Below are positions 24,224 through 31,953 of a stretch of 39,166 nt of DNA, piece after piece. A program made the position numbers and the translations under genes. The DNA is from an uncultured Flavobacteriales bacterium (GTDB lineage: Bacteria; Bacteroidota; Bacteroidia; Flavobacteriales; Crocinitomicaceae), in NCBI GenBank assembly GCA_946480815.1, contig CAMLLB010000039.1, positions 1-39,166 of the forward strand. Direction: 5' to 3'. The notes under the pieces were generated by a model that was not told where the DNA came from, made no database searches, and saw only the letters and a program-made list of their open reading frames with translations. The number at the start of each line of letters is the position of its first letter. Position 1 is the stretch's first letter.

Positions 24224-25114
24224 TCACATATCGATCAATTTGATCCCGCTCAGGTCTGCTTTCCCGTTTTTTAAGAACTCATACGTCAAACGGTCTGCCT
24301 GACAGTTGACAAAGCGGATTTGTTTCAGGCTTTTGTTTTTGAAAAAAGTGTTGGTAATCGTTGCGTTTTGGAAAGTTATTCGCTTGAATGCGCAGTTCTC
24401 AAAATAGCAGTCTTCGATAATTCCTTCGAAAATCAGATCAGCCAGGTACATTCCCTGGAAAGAAGTGCGATTCCAGTGAGCTTGTTCCAAAACAGCTTTT
24501 TCAAGTCCGCCCGATTTGAAGACCGTTCCTGAAAAATCAGCACCCGAAAAATTACAGCCCGAAATATAACTTCCCGAAAATTCAGTTTCTTTCAGAATGC
24601 ACTCCTTGAAAGAATCAGCAGTCATATGTGAACCTTTAATATGGCTGTTGCTGAGATCCGATTCGGAGAAATCACAGCCCAGAACGTGATTGTCGCTTAA
24701 TTGCAATCCCGACAGGTCCGAACCGATGAATTTGCAGTTCTTCATGTGGGAAGAGCTGAATTTTTCATTCAGGTTTTTAAGTCCTGAAAAATCAGCGTCC
24801 GCCCAGCTTCCTTTTGACATGTTCCAGTTGAGCTTTTTTTCCGGTTTCTGTTTTTCAGGAATGGACTGCAGCATATTTGTTGCTTGTTCACCCGTCTCAG
24901 CAGATTCAAATCCTTCTGAAAAATAATTCAGGTCTACACCCAGGATTTCTGCCAGGCGATTCAGGGTAATAATGTCTGGCATAGATTCTCCGCGTTCCCA
25001 TTTTCCAACTGCCTGCGGACTGATAAATAATAACTCGGCAAGTCCGGCTTGAGAAATAGAACTTTTTTTTCTTGCTTCAGTGATTTTGTCACCAATCATT
25101 TTTGTACTTAACAT
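24224..25114 (-). CDS. XRE-type HTH protein fused to pentapeptide-like repeats
   Basis: The 296-residue protein has two parts. Residues about 6-66 are an XRE/Cro HTH (ISQAGLAELLFISPQAVGKW, ERGESMPDIITLNRLAEILG). After a linker, residues about 95-290 are a pentapeptide-like right-handed beta-helix, with repeated A/C(D/N)(F/L)(S/K)x units such as CKFIGSDLSGLQLSDNHVLG, CDFSESDLSNSHIKG, CNFSGADFSGTVFKSG and CYFENCAFKRITFQNATITN. The HTH should bind DNA. The pentapeptide part probably serves oligomerisation or protein contact. HTH-pentapeptide fusions exist in several phyla, but their targets are unknown to me. A second ATG at 25099 is a possible start. A -7 box (25151-25144, minus) and two near-identical boxes further upstream suggest autoregulation. 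Confidence 0.9.
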   Translation of the reverse strand: MLSTKMIGDKITEARKKSSISQAGLAELLFISPQAVGKWERGESMPDIITLNRLAEILGVDLNYFSEGFESAETGEQATNMLQSIPEKQKPEKKLNWNMSKGSWADADFSGLKNLNEKFSSSHMKNCKFIGSDLSGLQLSDNHVLGCDFSESDLSNSHIKGSHMTADSFKECILKETEFSGSYISGCNFSGADFSGTVFKSGGLEKAVLEQAHWNRTSFQGMYLADLIFEGIIEDCYFENCAFKRITFQNATITNTFFKNKSLKQIRFVNCQADRLTYEFLKNGKADLSGIKLIDM

Positions 25115-25143
25115 AGCGAATTTTTTTATTGATTTCGATTGGA

Positions 25144-25151
25144 CAAAGGTA
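25144..25151 (-). promoter_or_regulatory. -7 box for the HTH-pentapeptide gene
   Basis: TACCTTTG on the minus strand (CAAAGGTA on plus) matches the TAnnTTTG consensus 30 bp before the ATG at 25114. No exact TTTG -33 box lies 19-20 bp upstream, which fits a regulated promoter. Confidence 0.5.
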
Positions 25152-25181
25152 TTGGGCTGTATGCGCAGACTTGCTAAAAAT

Positions 25182-25220
25182 ACAACTACTTATGGTTGTA
25201 ATTACACTACTTTTGGTTGT
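25182..25220. promoter_or_regulatory. Tandem operator candidate, two 14-bp boxes 21 bp apart
   Basis: CTACTTATGGTTGT (25186-25199) and CTACTTTTGGTTGT (25207-25220) differ by one base and are spaced by 21 bp, two helical turns. The first is part of a palindrome, ACAAC-N8-GTTGT (25182-25199). The boxes lie about 35-70 bp upstream of the -7 box of the HTH-pentapeptide gene and 149 bp before the DinB gene. The HTH protein is the natural candidate ligand. Confidence 0.55.
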
Positions 25221-25368
25221 TATTTGAAACTGTCAGTAGTATTTGATGGTTTTTACACCGGATCCGGATCTTTTGAGGTTTTCCTGCACCCCGAATTTAT
25301 GGCTTATTAACAGGAAAAGGCTTTGTTTCAAAAACAAAGAGTACTAACTTTTCTGATCTAAAATAAAG

Positions 25369-25875
25369 ATGATGTTACAAGCTTTGAAAGATGAATTCGA
25401 ACACGAAGTAAAAAGTACCCGGAAATTACTTCAGGTCATTCCGGAAAAGGATCTGGCGTACAAACCTTCTCCAACGTCATGGACGATGGGAGAACTTGCC
25501 CAGCACATTGCAACCATTTATTATTGGTATGTTGGAACTTTGACTCAGGATGTATACGATGTATCGGCTGATAATTTGGAACGGGGTCCAACAGACGACA
25601 TCAAAGCAACTCTGGAACTTTTCGAAAAGAATGTAGAGAAGGCGAGGGCAGCATTGAATGCTATTTCGGAAGAAAATTTAAAGGACCCATGGACCATGAT
25701 TTCAGGTGAACGTACCATCATGGGGCCTTTCCCGAGAGGAACTGTGGCGCGTGGTTTTCTTTTCAATCACATTTACCATCACCGCGGGGAAATGATTATC
25801 TACCTGCGGGCTACAGGAAACAAAGTTCCGGGATTGTACGGACCAACTTACGAAGAGGGCAAGGTGGATCAATAA
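25369..25875 (+). CDS. DinB-family protein
   Basis: The 168-residue protein has a four-helix DinB fold. Three metal-binding His are recognisable: H46 in ELAQHIATIYYWY, and H134 and H138 in FLFNHIYHHRGEMIIYLRATG. The C-terminal PGLYGPTYEE motif is typical of the family. DinB/YfiT-like proteins are metal-dependent, often thiol-transferase- or hydrolase-like, but the substrate of this one is unknown. The first of two adjacent ATG codons is taken (25372 is the other). It is divergent from the HTH-pentapeptide gene. The 254-bp gap between them holds the tandem boxes and an imperfect CTTTGT...ACAAAG inverted repeat at 25321-25339, but no other gene. The kinase gene follows closely. Confidence 0.92.
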   Translation: MMLQALKDEFEHEVKSTRKLLQVIPEKDLAYKPSPTSWTMGELAQHIATIYYWYVGTLTQDVYDVSADNLERGPTDDIKATLELFEKNVEKARAALNAISEENLKDPWTMISGERTIMGPFPRGTVARGFLFNHIYHHRGEMIIYLRATGNKVPGLYGPTYEEGKVDQ

Positions 25876-25914
25876 TGAAAAAGGGAGAATGTACATTCGG
25901 ATGTTTTTGGTTTT

Positions 25915-26991
25915 TTGTATATTAATGACTTAATTGTCAACTATTTTACTGAATTAAACACTACATCATTGAAACGATCTATTCTAAATTTAAGTATTCT
26001 CGACAGTTTGCTTGAAGGATTCCAGGTAATTGATTCCAACTGGAAGTACCTGTATGTAAATACAACTGTTGCAAGTCAGGGGCAGAGTACTGTTGATAAA
26101 TTATTGGGTAAGACCATGATGGAATGTTATCCGGGCATTGAAAACACCTTTATGTTCAGCCAGTTGAAAAAATGCATGAACGAACGAGTGACCCTTCAAT
26201 TTGAGAATGAGTTTACCTATAATGACGGGAGCAAAAATTGGTTTGAATTACGCATAGAACCAATTCCTGAGGGGATTTTTATTTTGTCAACCAATATTAC
26301 CAATCGCAAAACGGCAGAGGCAGAATTGATTCAGCTTAAAAATGACCTTGAAAATAAAGTGCGGAAACGCACTGCAGAACTGGAAAAGTTAAACAATGAA
26401 AAGGATGTGATCCTGAAGGAGATGCATCACCGGGTAAAGAATAACCTGCAGATCATTTCCAGTTTGATCCGTTTGCAAATGGAGGAAGGAAATAACAATT
26501 TTAACGGAGTACTTGATAAAACGCAATCACGGATAGAAACCATTGCCAGTATTCACGAATCGCTTTATAAGCACGAGGATTTGGCACTGATCAACGTGGC
26601 AAATTACTGGGAAAAACTATTCAATGATTGTTTGAATTCCCTGGTGAATGATCCGTCAAATTTTAAATTGAACCTGGATATTGATTACCTGGCGCTTCCT
26701 GTAGATAAAATGATCCCACTGGGCTTATTGATCAATGAATGGATCACCAATTCAATTTTGCATGGTTTTAAAGGAAGAGATCACGGAGAGATTTACCTGG
26801 GGCTTCGGTTGAAGGATGGGAAGTACCGGCTAACCTATAAAGACGACGGTGGCGGTTTTTCCGAAATTCCGGAGGACGACGATCACCATTTCGGTCATTT
26901 TTTAATAGATGGTTTTGCTGACCAGCTCAATGGGACTGTTCATAAAAAGGAAAGTAAAGCAGGAGTTTGCTTCGAATTGGTGTTTGAGTAA
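25915..26991 (+). CDS. Sensor histidine kinase with PAS and HisKA_2 domains
   Basis: From TTG 25915 the protein has 358 residues. A PAS domain occupies about 25-133 (SILDSLLEGFQVIDSNWKYLYVNT ... RIEPIPEGIFILSTNITNRK). A coiled coil (135-165) leads to the HisKA_2 box KEMHHRVKNNLQIISSLIRL, with H172 the likely phosphoacceptor by alignment with related kinases. The HATPase_c domain follows (LLINEWITNSILHGFKG, then YKDDGGGFSE). There is no membrane helix, so it is cytoplasmic. No ATG lies in frame before the PAS domain; TTG 25915 is the best visible start. An ATG at 25875, overlapping the DinB stop as TAATG, opens another frame that ends at 25925, which raises the possibility of a frameshift in a T6 run. 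No response regulator is adjacent. Confidence 0.87.
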   Translation: MYINDLIVNYFTELNTTSLKRSILNLSILDSLLEGFQVIDSNWKYLYVNTTVASQGQSTVDKLLGKTMMECYPGIENTFMFSQLKKCMNERVTLQFENEFTYNDGSKNWFELRIEPIPEGIFILSTNITNRKTAEAELIQLKNDLENKVRKRTAELEKLNNEKDVILKEMHHRVKNNLQIISSLIRLQMEEGNNNFNGVLDKTQSRIETIASIHESLYKHEDLALINVANYWEKLFNDCLNSLVNDPSNFKLNLDIDYLALPVDKMIPLGLLINEWITNSILHGFKGRDHGEIYLGLRLKDGKYRLTYKDDGGGFSEIPEDDDHHFGHFLIDGFADQLNGTVHKKESKAGVCFELVFE

Positions 26992-27099
26992 ACAAGAAAT
27001 GTATTGTCCTGGAATATGATTGACGAAAATTTTATCCTTACAATACTACGGAATTTAATTACACAGGTCGTTTACTAATTCAAGGCACATTTAATTTGG

Positions 27100-27107
27100 T
27101 ATATTTG
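27100..27107 (+). promoter_or_regulatory. -7 promoter box of the beta-helix T9SS gene
   Basis: TATATTTG is a perfect TAnnTTTG box ending 22 bp before ATG 27130. No TTTG stands 19-20 bp upstream; TTTAC at 27071 is too far away. It is the same -7 sequence as at 9608 and 35320. Confidence 0.55.
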
Positions 27108-27129
27108 GCGTCATAATTAAACCTGATTC

Positions 27130-29676
27130 ATGCAACGACTGAAACTAAATTTTGCTTTTATTTTTTTCTTTTTGATTTCCTCCAATTTCTTTGCTCAGCA
27201 AACTTATTTTGTTACGAATACAAATGATTCGGGTGTAGGATCACTTCGTCAGGCAATTTTAACTGCGAATGCAGACAACATAGCTTTTTCCGATATTGAT
27301 CTTCAACAAGTAGCGGGTTCCACTATTATTATTACCTCACAATTACCCGATATAACTGCCCATGGTTTAATGACTTATTTTCCTCCTGGTACTTATGTAA
27401 GTGGAAATAATCAAGTACATACTCCGGCAATCAGGTTGGAGGATTATGGTTATCCTTTCGGGACTTCTGCGATGTTTATCAATTTTTTGCCATCAAATTT
27501 AATCGTTACAAATACAAATGATAATGGCCCTGGGTCATTTCGACAAGCTCTTTATGATAGCAATACAACCTTAGTCGAAGACTCAGTTTCGTTTAATATT
27601 TCGGGAGTAGCTCCTCATACAATTTCTTTGTCGAGCGAATTACCACTTATTGAAGCATCTTTGGTAATAGACGGAACAACACAACCTGCCAATGGCTATA
27701 CCGGTGTTTCACCTCACATAGTTTTAACACGTAATACAATTGTCAATACCTGCTTGAAATTTTACGGTGAAGATCTGGAAATATATGGATTGTTAATAAC
27801 CCAGTTTAATAAAGGGATGGATTTGGAGGGAATGAATATCACAGTAGGTGCTCCCGGAAGAGGTAATGTTATTAATGGGTTCAATTCCAATGGGGGAATC
27901 GAAATTGAAGGTAAAGGAGGAGATCTGAAGATCATGAATAATCTTTTAGGGACCAATATTACAGGTGATTCGATGATTGGTCCTTCTGCAGGTATTGCAA
28001 TCTATATGAGAAATGAAAATTATTGGTGGCAGGAAAATATTCCAAATGCGGTTATACAAAATAATGTTTTGGCTGGGGAATTTAGAGGGATGTTAATAGA
28101 TGGGGTTTTTGGGAATCTGGAAGTAGGGACAAATACAGTTGGTACAAATGCTACGGGTACATATCTGCAAGGTGCATATTGGTTAGGTATCGAGATTGAC
28201 GGGAGCGAAATTGACAGTATTGTGCTGAATGGAAATGTTGTGAGTGGTTGCATGAAAGGGGTGATAATAAATTATACCAAGCCTGGAAAGTGCCTGATAA
28301 TTAATAATAAGATTGGAACAGATATTACCGGAAGTTATGAACTTTCCAATAAAGAAGGTTTGAATTTGTTTGGTTGTAAGAAGGCACAGATTGGGAGACC
28401 TGGGGAAGGAAACGTCATTTCCGGTAATACAGAAGGTGGTATCAGACTTGCAGAAGATTCTGCATCTGTCTTTATGAATAATTTCATTGGGACTGATATT
28501 ACCGGGACTTATAGTATCAATAACTACAGCTTTTGGGGAGCAGTAACGATGAATTCTTGTGTTTCTACTAAATTCGGAACTTCCGTTCAAACCGGAAATA
28601 TTGTTTCCGGAAATTTAACCAAGGGAATTGCAATTTCAGGTTCCGAAAATATTTCATTTAAAGGGAATAAAATAGGGGTCAATGTATTGGGGGATTCCTT
28701 GGGAAACTACTTCGAAGGTATTCGTTTACAAACTTCAATTAATTGCGTGATAGGAGGGGATGATATATTTGACGGAAATATCATTGCCTGCAATAAGGGA
28801 GATGGCATTTTTATGAGCGGAGTTCAATGCCGATATAATAAAATTTCAAAAAATCGAATGTATGGCAATGGAAAGAAGGCGATTAATCTGAATTTATCAG
28901 AGCCGGAGGTTGCAAACGATGCTTTCCCAAAACCAGTATTTGATAGTCTGTCAAACGGAATAATCTATGGAACAGCATTGCCAAATAATAGGATTCAATT
29001 GTTTTATACGTTAGATGCGGATAAACGTTCTCAGGGAAACACTTTCCTTGCAGAAGTGACTGCAGATATCTTTGGTCATTGGCAATACTCAGGTGCTTTT
29101 CACTCGGATTCAATCATTACAGGGTTAGCAATTGATCAGTTAAACGGAAATAGTTCTGAGTTTTCAGGTGTATGCTACAAACCGGATGCTTCGTTTAATT
29201 ATACTCATGTTGGAGTTTCATCTATATTTGAAACTGTTTTTCACGAAGGGAATAATTACTCTTGGTATTTTGGTGACGGAGACAGTATCTATCAATACCC
29301 ATATGGAGATAAGGTCTATCATACATATAATGATACAAATTATTACAATGTCACTTTGATTATTGAGAATGCATGCTGGTCAGATACGAGTGTGCAATTG
29401 GTTCATATCAATGACAATCTTTCTGTAGAGACTTTGAAACACCCTTCTATTAATCTTTTCCCAAATCCAGCAAACGAATCATTTAGTGTTGTGGCACCTA
29501 GTTTTATTGGAAATGAATTTGTTTTGAATGATTTTTTAGGAAATCGAATATATTCGATATGTTTATCCAAGGAAGTGACTGATATTCCGCGAAATAACCT
29601 CCCGAGTGGAATTTATTTTTACAAAGTTATTGGTCAGGATGGAAACAAAATCTCTGGGAAGTTGGTGTTTATATGA
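27130..29676 (+). CDS. T9SS type A sorting-domain protein with beta-helix and PKD domain
   Basis: The 848-residue protein has a signal peptide (MQRLKLNFAFIFFFLISSNFFAQ). Two copies of the motif VTNTNDSGVGSLRQA / VTNTNDNGPGSFRQA (about residues 27 and 130) introduce CSLREA-like parallel beta-helix units. A long helix region follows with repeated phrases such as NNLLGTNITGDS, NKIGTDITGSYELSN and NFIGTDITGTYSI, each a turn of the helix. A PKD domain (YSWYFGDGDSIYQYP ... VYHTYNDTNYYNVTLIIENAC) precedes the type A sorting domain (LFPNPANESFSVV, then LPSGIYFYKVIGQDG). It is therefore a secreted surface protein. Its stop lies 17 bp from the stop of the convergent WG-repeat gene, with no clear terminator in that gap. 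Confidence 0.92.
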   Translation: MQRLKLNFAFIFFFLISSNFFAQQTYFVTNTNDSGVGSLRQAILTANADNIAFSDIDLQQVAGSTIIITSQLPDITAHGLMTYFPPGTYVSGNNQVHTPAIRLEDYGYPFGTSAMFINFLPSNLIVTNTNDNGPGSFRQALYDSNTTLVEDSVSFNISGVAPHTISLSSELPLIEASLVIDGTTQPANGYTGVSPHIVLTRNTIVNTCLKFYGEDLEIYGLLITQFNKGMDLEGMNITVGAPGRGNVINGFNSNGGIEIEGKGGDLKIMNNLLGTNITGDSMIGPSAGIAIYMRNENYWWQENIPNAVIQNNVLAGEFRGMLIDGVFGNLEVGTNTVGTNATGTYLQGAYWLGIEIDGSEIDSIVLNGNVVSGCMKGVIINYTKPGKCLIINNKIGTDITGSYELSNKEGLNLFGCKKAQIGRPGEGNVISGNTEGGIRLAEDSASVFMNNFIGTDITGTYSINNYSFWGAVTMNSCVSTKFGTSVQTGNIVSGNLTKGIAISGSENISFKGNKIGVNVLGDSLGNYFEGIRLQTSINCVIGGDDIFDGNIIACNKGDGIFMSGVQCRYNKISKNRMYGNGKKAINLNLSEPEVANDAFPKPVFDSLSNGIIYGTALPNNRIQLFYTLDADKRSQGNTFLAEVTADIFGHWQYSGAFHSDSIITGLAIDQLNGNSSEFSGVCYKPDASFNYTHVGVSSIFETVFHEGNNYSWYFGDGDSIYQYPYGDKVYHTYNDTNYYNVTLIIENACWSDTSVQLVHINDNLSVETLKHPSINLFPNPANESFSVVAPSFIGNEFVLNDFLGNRIYSICLSKEVTDIPRNNLPSGIYFYKVIGQDGNKISGKLVFI

Positions 29677-29693
29677 GTTAAACAATAAATAAT

Positions 29694-31244
29694 CTATTTG
29701 TCAATAACTGATTTATTTCCATAAAGGTCGTACTGTGATGATCGTTTTCGAATAAATCCATATTCCAAATCGAGTTCAGAAATAGAAAATTCGCTCGTTT
29801 CCAAATAAATTCTTCCCGATAGGTTCATAATTTTGGTAAGGCCTTCTTTTCTACAGATAATGCCACTGGAAGTAGTTTTAATCGATTCATATTCTATAGG
29901 AATGAGTACTTTTTCTTTGGTATTGATCACTCCTTGTTTCGTAAGTTCTTTTACAATAAATACATCTCCGCGTTTGATATCGGTTTCAAAAGAAAAAGGG
30001 CTAAAATGTTCCAATTCTTCATATTTGAAAGGGATAACCTGTTTTCCCAGGCTGTCTATGACTCCATATTTTCCATCTTTTTTTACGATCAGATAAGGAC
30101 TGTCCCAGGTTGCTTTCAGGTCTTCATATATTGGTTCGATCAACAGTTTTCCGCTTTTACCGACCCAACCGTGTAAATAATTCCCCCCTTTGGTTCTATA
30201 ATTTGCTTCTCTTCCGTATTGGTAGATAATTTTTGAGACACTGTATTTGCCAGGGGAAAGTACAAATTGTTTTAAGCGAAGATTATAGATTCCGGAAGAA
30301 TTGGATGTTCCGGACTGTTCAAATTGGATTAAAAAATCGGAATCGCTGTTTCCATATTTATGGTAATCGGAATAGATCGTGTCGAGAATAAATTTTCCAC
30401 TTTGATCTGTCATCCCAACCACCTTATTGCGGTTTGATTTCCCTTTGGAAACAATAAAGTAGCCGGTGTAATCGCCATTAATTCCGGTGTAAATTGGAGG
30501 AAGTATTTCTTTTCCTTTCAAATCTATGACACCAAGATTAGGCTTGCCTTTCATGGAAAAACTGGTTTCAAAATACGTTTTTTTGTAACTGAGATGTTCA
30601 AACTCAAAGGGGATGGTAACACGATTGTCCCTGGAAATAATTCCCGCTTTTCCATCCTTTTTGGCATAGTAAAAGAATTCAGGTGTTGCATTGCTGCCTA
30701 TAGGACTTAAACTTTCATATTCAATAGGTATAACCAGTATTCCTTTTTCATTAAGGATGCCAAATTTATCGTTCTTTTTTACAACAAGAAGGTGATCGGC
30801 AGGGTATATGATGACTTGTTGGTAAATGCCCTGAGCAATCGTATCCCCGTCATAAATCATTCCCCTGTTTTCCTTGTCACCAAATCCGACCAGTTTATCG
30901 CGTTTCCAATCAGTTGGTCCTTCCTCTTTTGCTGGGAAAGCATCCGGATGACCCATTTCCGGAATATTTTGTTGGATACGTAATAGTTCTCCCGGGCTTT
31001 CCATCTCTTTCCCATTTACGTCAACGAACAACCAGTTATCTCCTTTGAGAACTTTGGCTGCAATAATGCTTTTTTTTCCGACACTTATCTTATAAAAATT
31101 ACCAACCAGTTTATAACCGCGTTGCGCGATAAATGTTTTGAATTTCGGGTTCTGTACATTTCCGAATTCATCGTATTTGAAAGGTTGTGCATGCAGCTCG
31201 GAAAAAGACAGCATAACGATAACTGAAAAAAGAAAGTAGTACAT
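29694..31244 (-). CDS. WG-repeat containing exported protein
   Basis: The 516-residue protein has a signal peptide (MYYFLFSVIVMLSFSELHAQ) and about ten WG (KWGFID-like) repeats. Recognisable units include DKFGILNEKGILVIPIEYES, GKAGIISRDNRVTIPFEFEH, PNLGVIDLKGKEILPPIYTG, GWVGKSGKLLIEPIYEDL, GKYGVIDSLGKQVIPFKYEE and KQGVINTKEKVLIPIEYES. WG repeats form beta-rich modules of unknown role, often in cell-surface or regulatory proteins of Bacteroidota. There is no sorting domain at the C-terminus (ends YDLYGNKSVIDK), so it is probably periplasmic or outer-membrane associated rather than a T9SS cargo. A TATATTTA sequence on the minus strand about 20 bp upstream of the ATG may be its -7 box. Confidence 0.9.
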   Translation of the reverse strand: MYYFLFSVIVMLSFSELHAQPFKYDEFGNVQNPKFKTFIAQRGYKLVGNFYKISVGKKSIIAAKVLKGDNWLFVDVNGKEMESPGELLRIQQNIPEMGHPDAFPAKEEGPTDWKRDKLVGFGDKENRGMIYDGDTIAQGIYQQVIIYPADHLLVVKKNDKFGILNEKGILVIPIEYESLSPIGSNATPEFFYYAKKDGKAGIISRDNRVTIPFEFEHLSYKKTYFETSFSMKGKPNLGVIDLKGKEILPPIYTGINGDYTGYFIVSKGKSNRNKVVGMTDQSGKFILDTIYSDYHKYGNSDSDFLIQFEQSGTSNSSGIYNLRLKQFVLSPGKYSVSKIIYQYGREANYRTKGGNYLHGWVGKSGKLLIEPIYEDLKATWDSPYLIVKKDGKYGVIDSLGKQVIPFKYEELEHFSPFSFETDIKRGDVFIVKELTKQGVINTKEKVLIPIEYESIKTTSSGIICRKEGLTKIMNLSGRIYLETSEFSISELDLEYGFIRKRSSQYDLYGNKSVIDK

Positions 31245-31371
31245 AGATTCGTTTAGTGTAAATATATGGATTTCAAGAAATAGAAAATACGTTCTTTTGT
31301 CATGGACCTTTATTTTTGTGATTTAAACCAATTCAGGGCTCAAGTGTATCTATCTCAGCCAATTTAATACA

Positions 31372-31878
31372 ATGAACCGACTTTTTATACTCAACCTTTT
31401 CTTTTTCTGTCTGTTCGGGGTAAGGGCTCAAATAGTAGAAACAATTCCAGGAGAATATACCTTCAGGGAAGAACTGGGAATTCATGCTTACGGACCAACC
31501 GGAAGTTTTGGGAATCTGAGTTATTGCTTCCCGCTTACTTACACAGATACGGTCGTTGCACACAAGCTTTGCCTCAATGAAAACCATGGAGCTTTCTTTG
31601 AACGGGATACTATAATAAACAGTTTTTCCCGATTTCCCCCAAGGCAGGAATACCTCGGAGATTGGAGTTTGAGTGGTGATAGTTTGATTGTCACATTTGA
31701 TCACCTGCTTACTTTCTGGCCCTTTAACATTCCCGGTTCACCATCCACCGTTGCTGAAGAATTGCCAGAACCGATTGTCATGAGCTATTCTTTAGGAGAA
31801 ATAGAAGGCGTCATTTATTGGTTGTACCGGAAAGATGATCCGGGAATTACATTTCAGCGGGAAGAAATGGACTGTTAA
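31372..31878 (+). CDS. Hypothetical exported protein
   Basis: The 168-residue protein has a clear signal peptide (MNRLFILNLFFFCLFGVRAQ) followed by about 148 residues of beta-rich sequence (PGEYTFREELGIHAYGPTGS ... YLGDWSLSGDSLIVTFDHLL). The phrase 'GDWSLSGDSLIVTF' is reminiscent of lipocalin- or META-like small barrel proteins in which a G-x-W strand is followed by L-x-V-x-F, but the family is not certain. A pair of Cys lie mid-sequence (CFPL and LCLNE) and one at the C-terminus. It is divergent from the WG-repeat gene, 127 bp apart. A TATTTTTG box at 31311-31318 may drive it. No partner gene is apparent. Confidence 0.78.
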   Translation: MNRLFILNLFFFCLFGVRAQIVETIPGEYTFREELGIHAYGPTGSFGNLSYCFPLTYTDTVVAHKLCLNENHGAFFERDTIINSFSRFPPRQEYLGDWSLSGDSLIVTFDHLLTFWPFNIPGSPSTVAEELPEPIVMSYSLGEIEGVIYWLYRKDDPGITFQREEMDC

Positions 31879-31918
31879 TCCCATTTTTAGAGACTAAACT
31901 TTTCAATCAGATTAAATG

Positions 31919-31926
31919 TATATTTG
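31919..31926 (+). promoter_or_regulatory. -7 promoter box of the TPR-HTH gene
   Basis: TATATTTG (31919-31926) is a perfect TAnnTTTG box, 27 bp before ATG 31954. It overlaps a TTG (31924) that would otherwise be a possible start, so the ATG is preferred. No TTTG -33 box is found at 19-20 bp. Confidence 0.5.
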
Positions 31927-31953
31927 ACTGCACTTCCATGTCATTTTAAAGTA

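Noticed and set aside
25080..25310. A 76-codon plus-strand frame over the start of the HTH-pentapeptide gene
   Set aside because: It covers the promoter and tandem boxes, and the repeats TTTYGC and YTTFGC in it are just translations of those boxes.
31333..31704. A 123-codon minus-strand frame opposite the exported hypothetical protein
   Set aside because: The plus-strand frame has a convincing signal peptide and beta pattern; the minus-strand frame lacks both.
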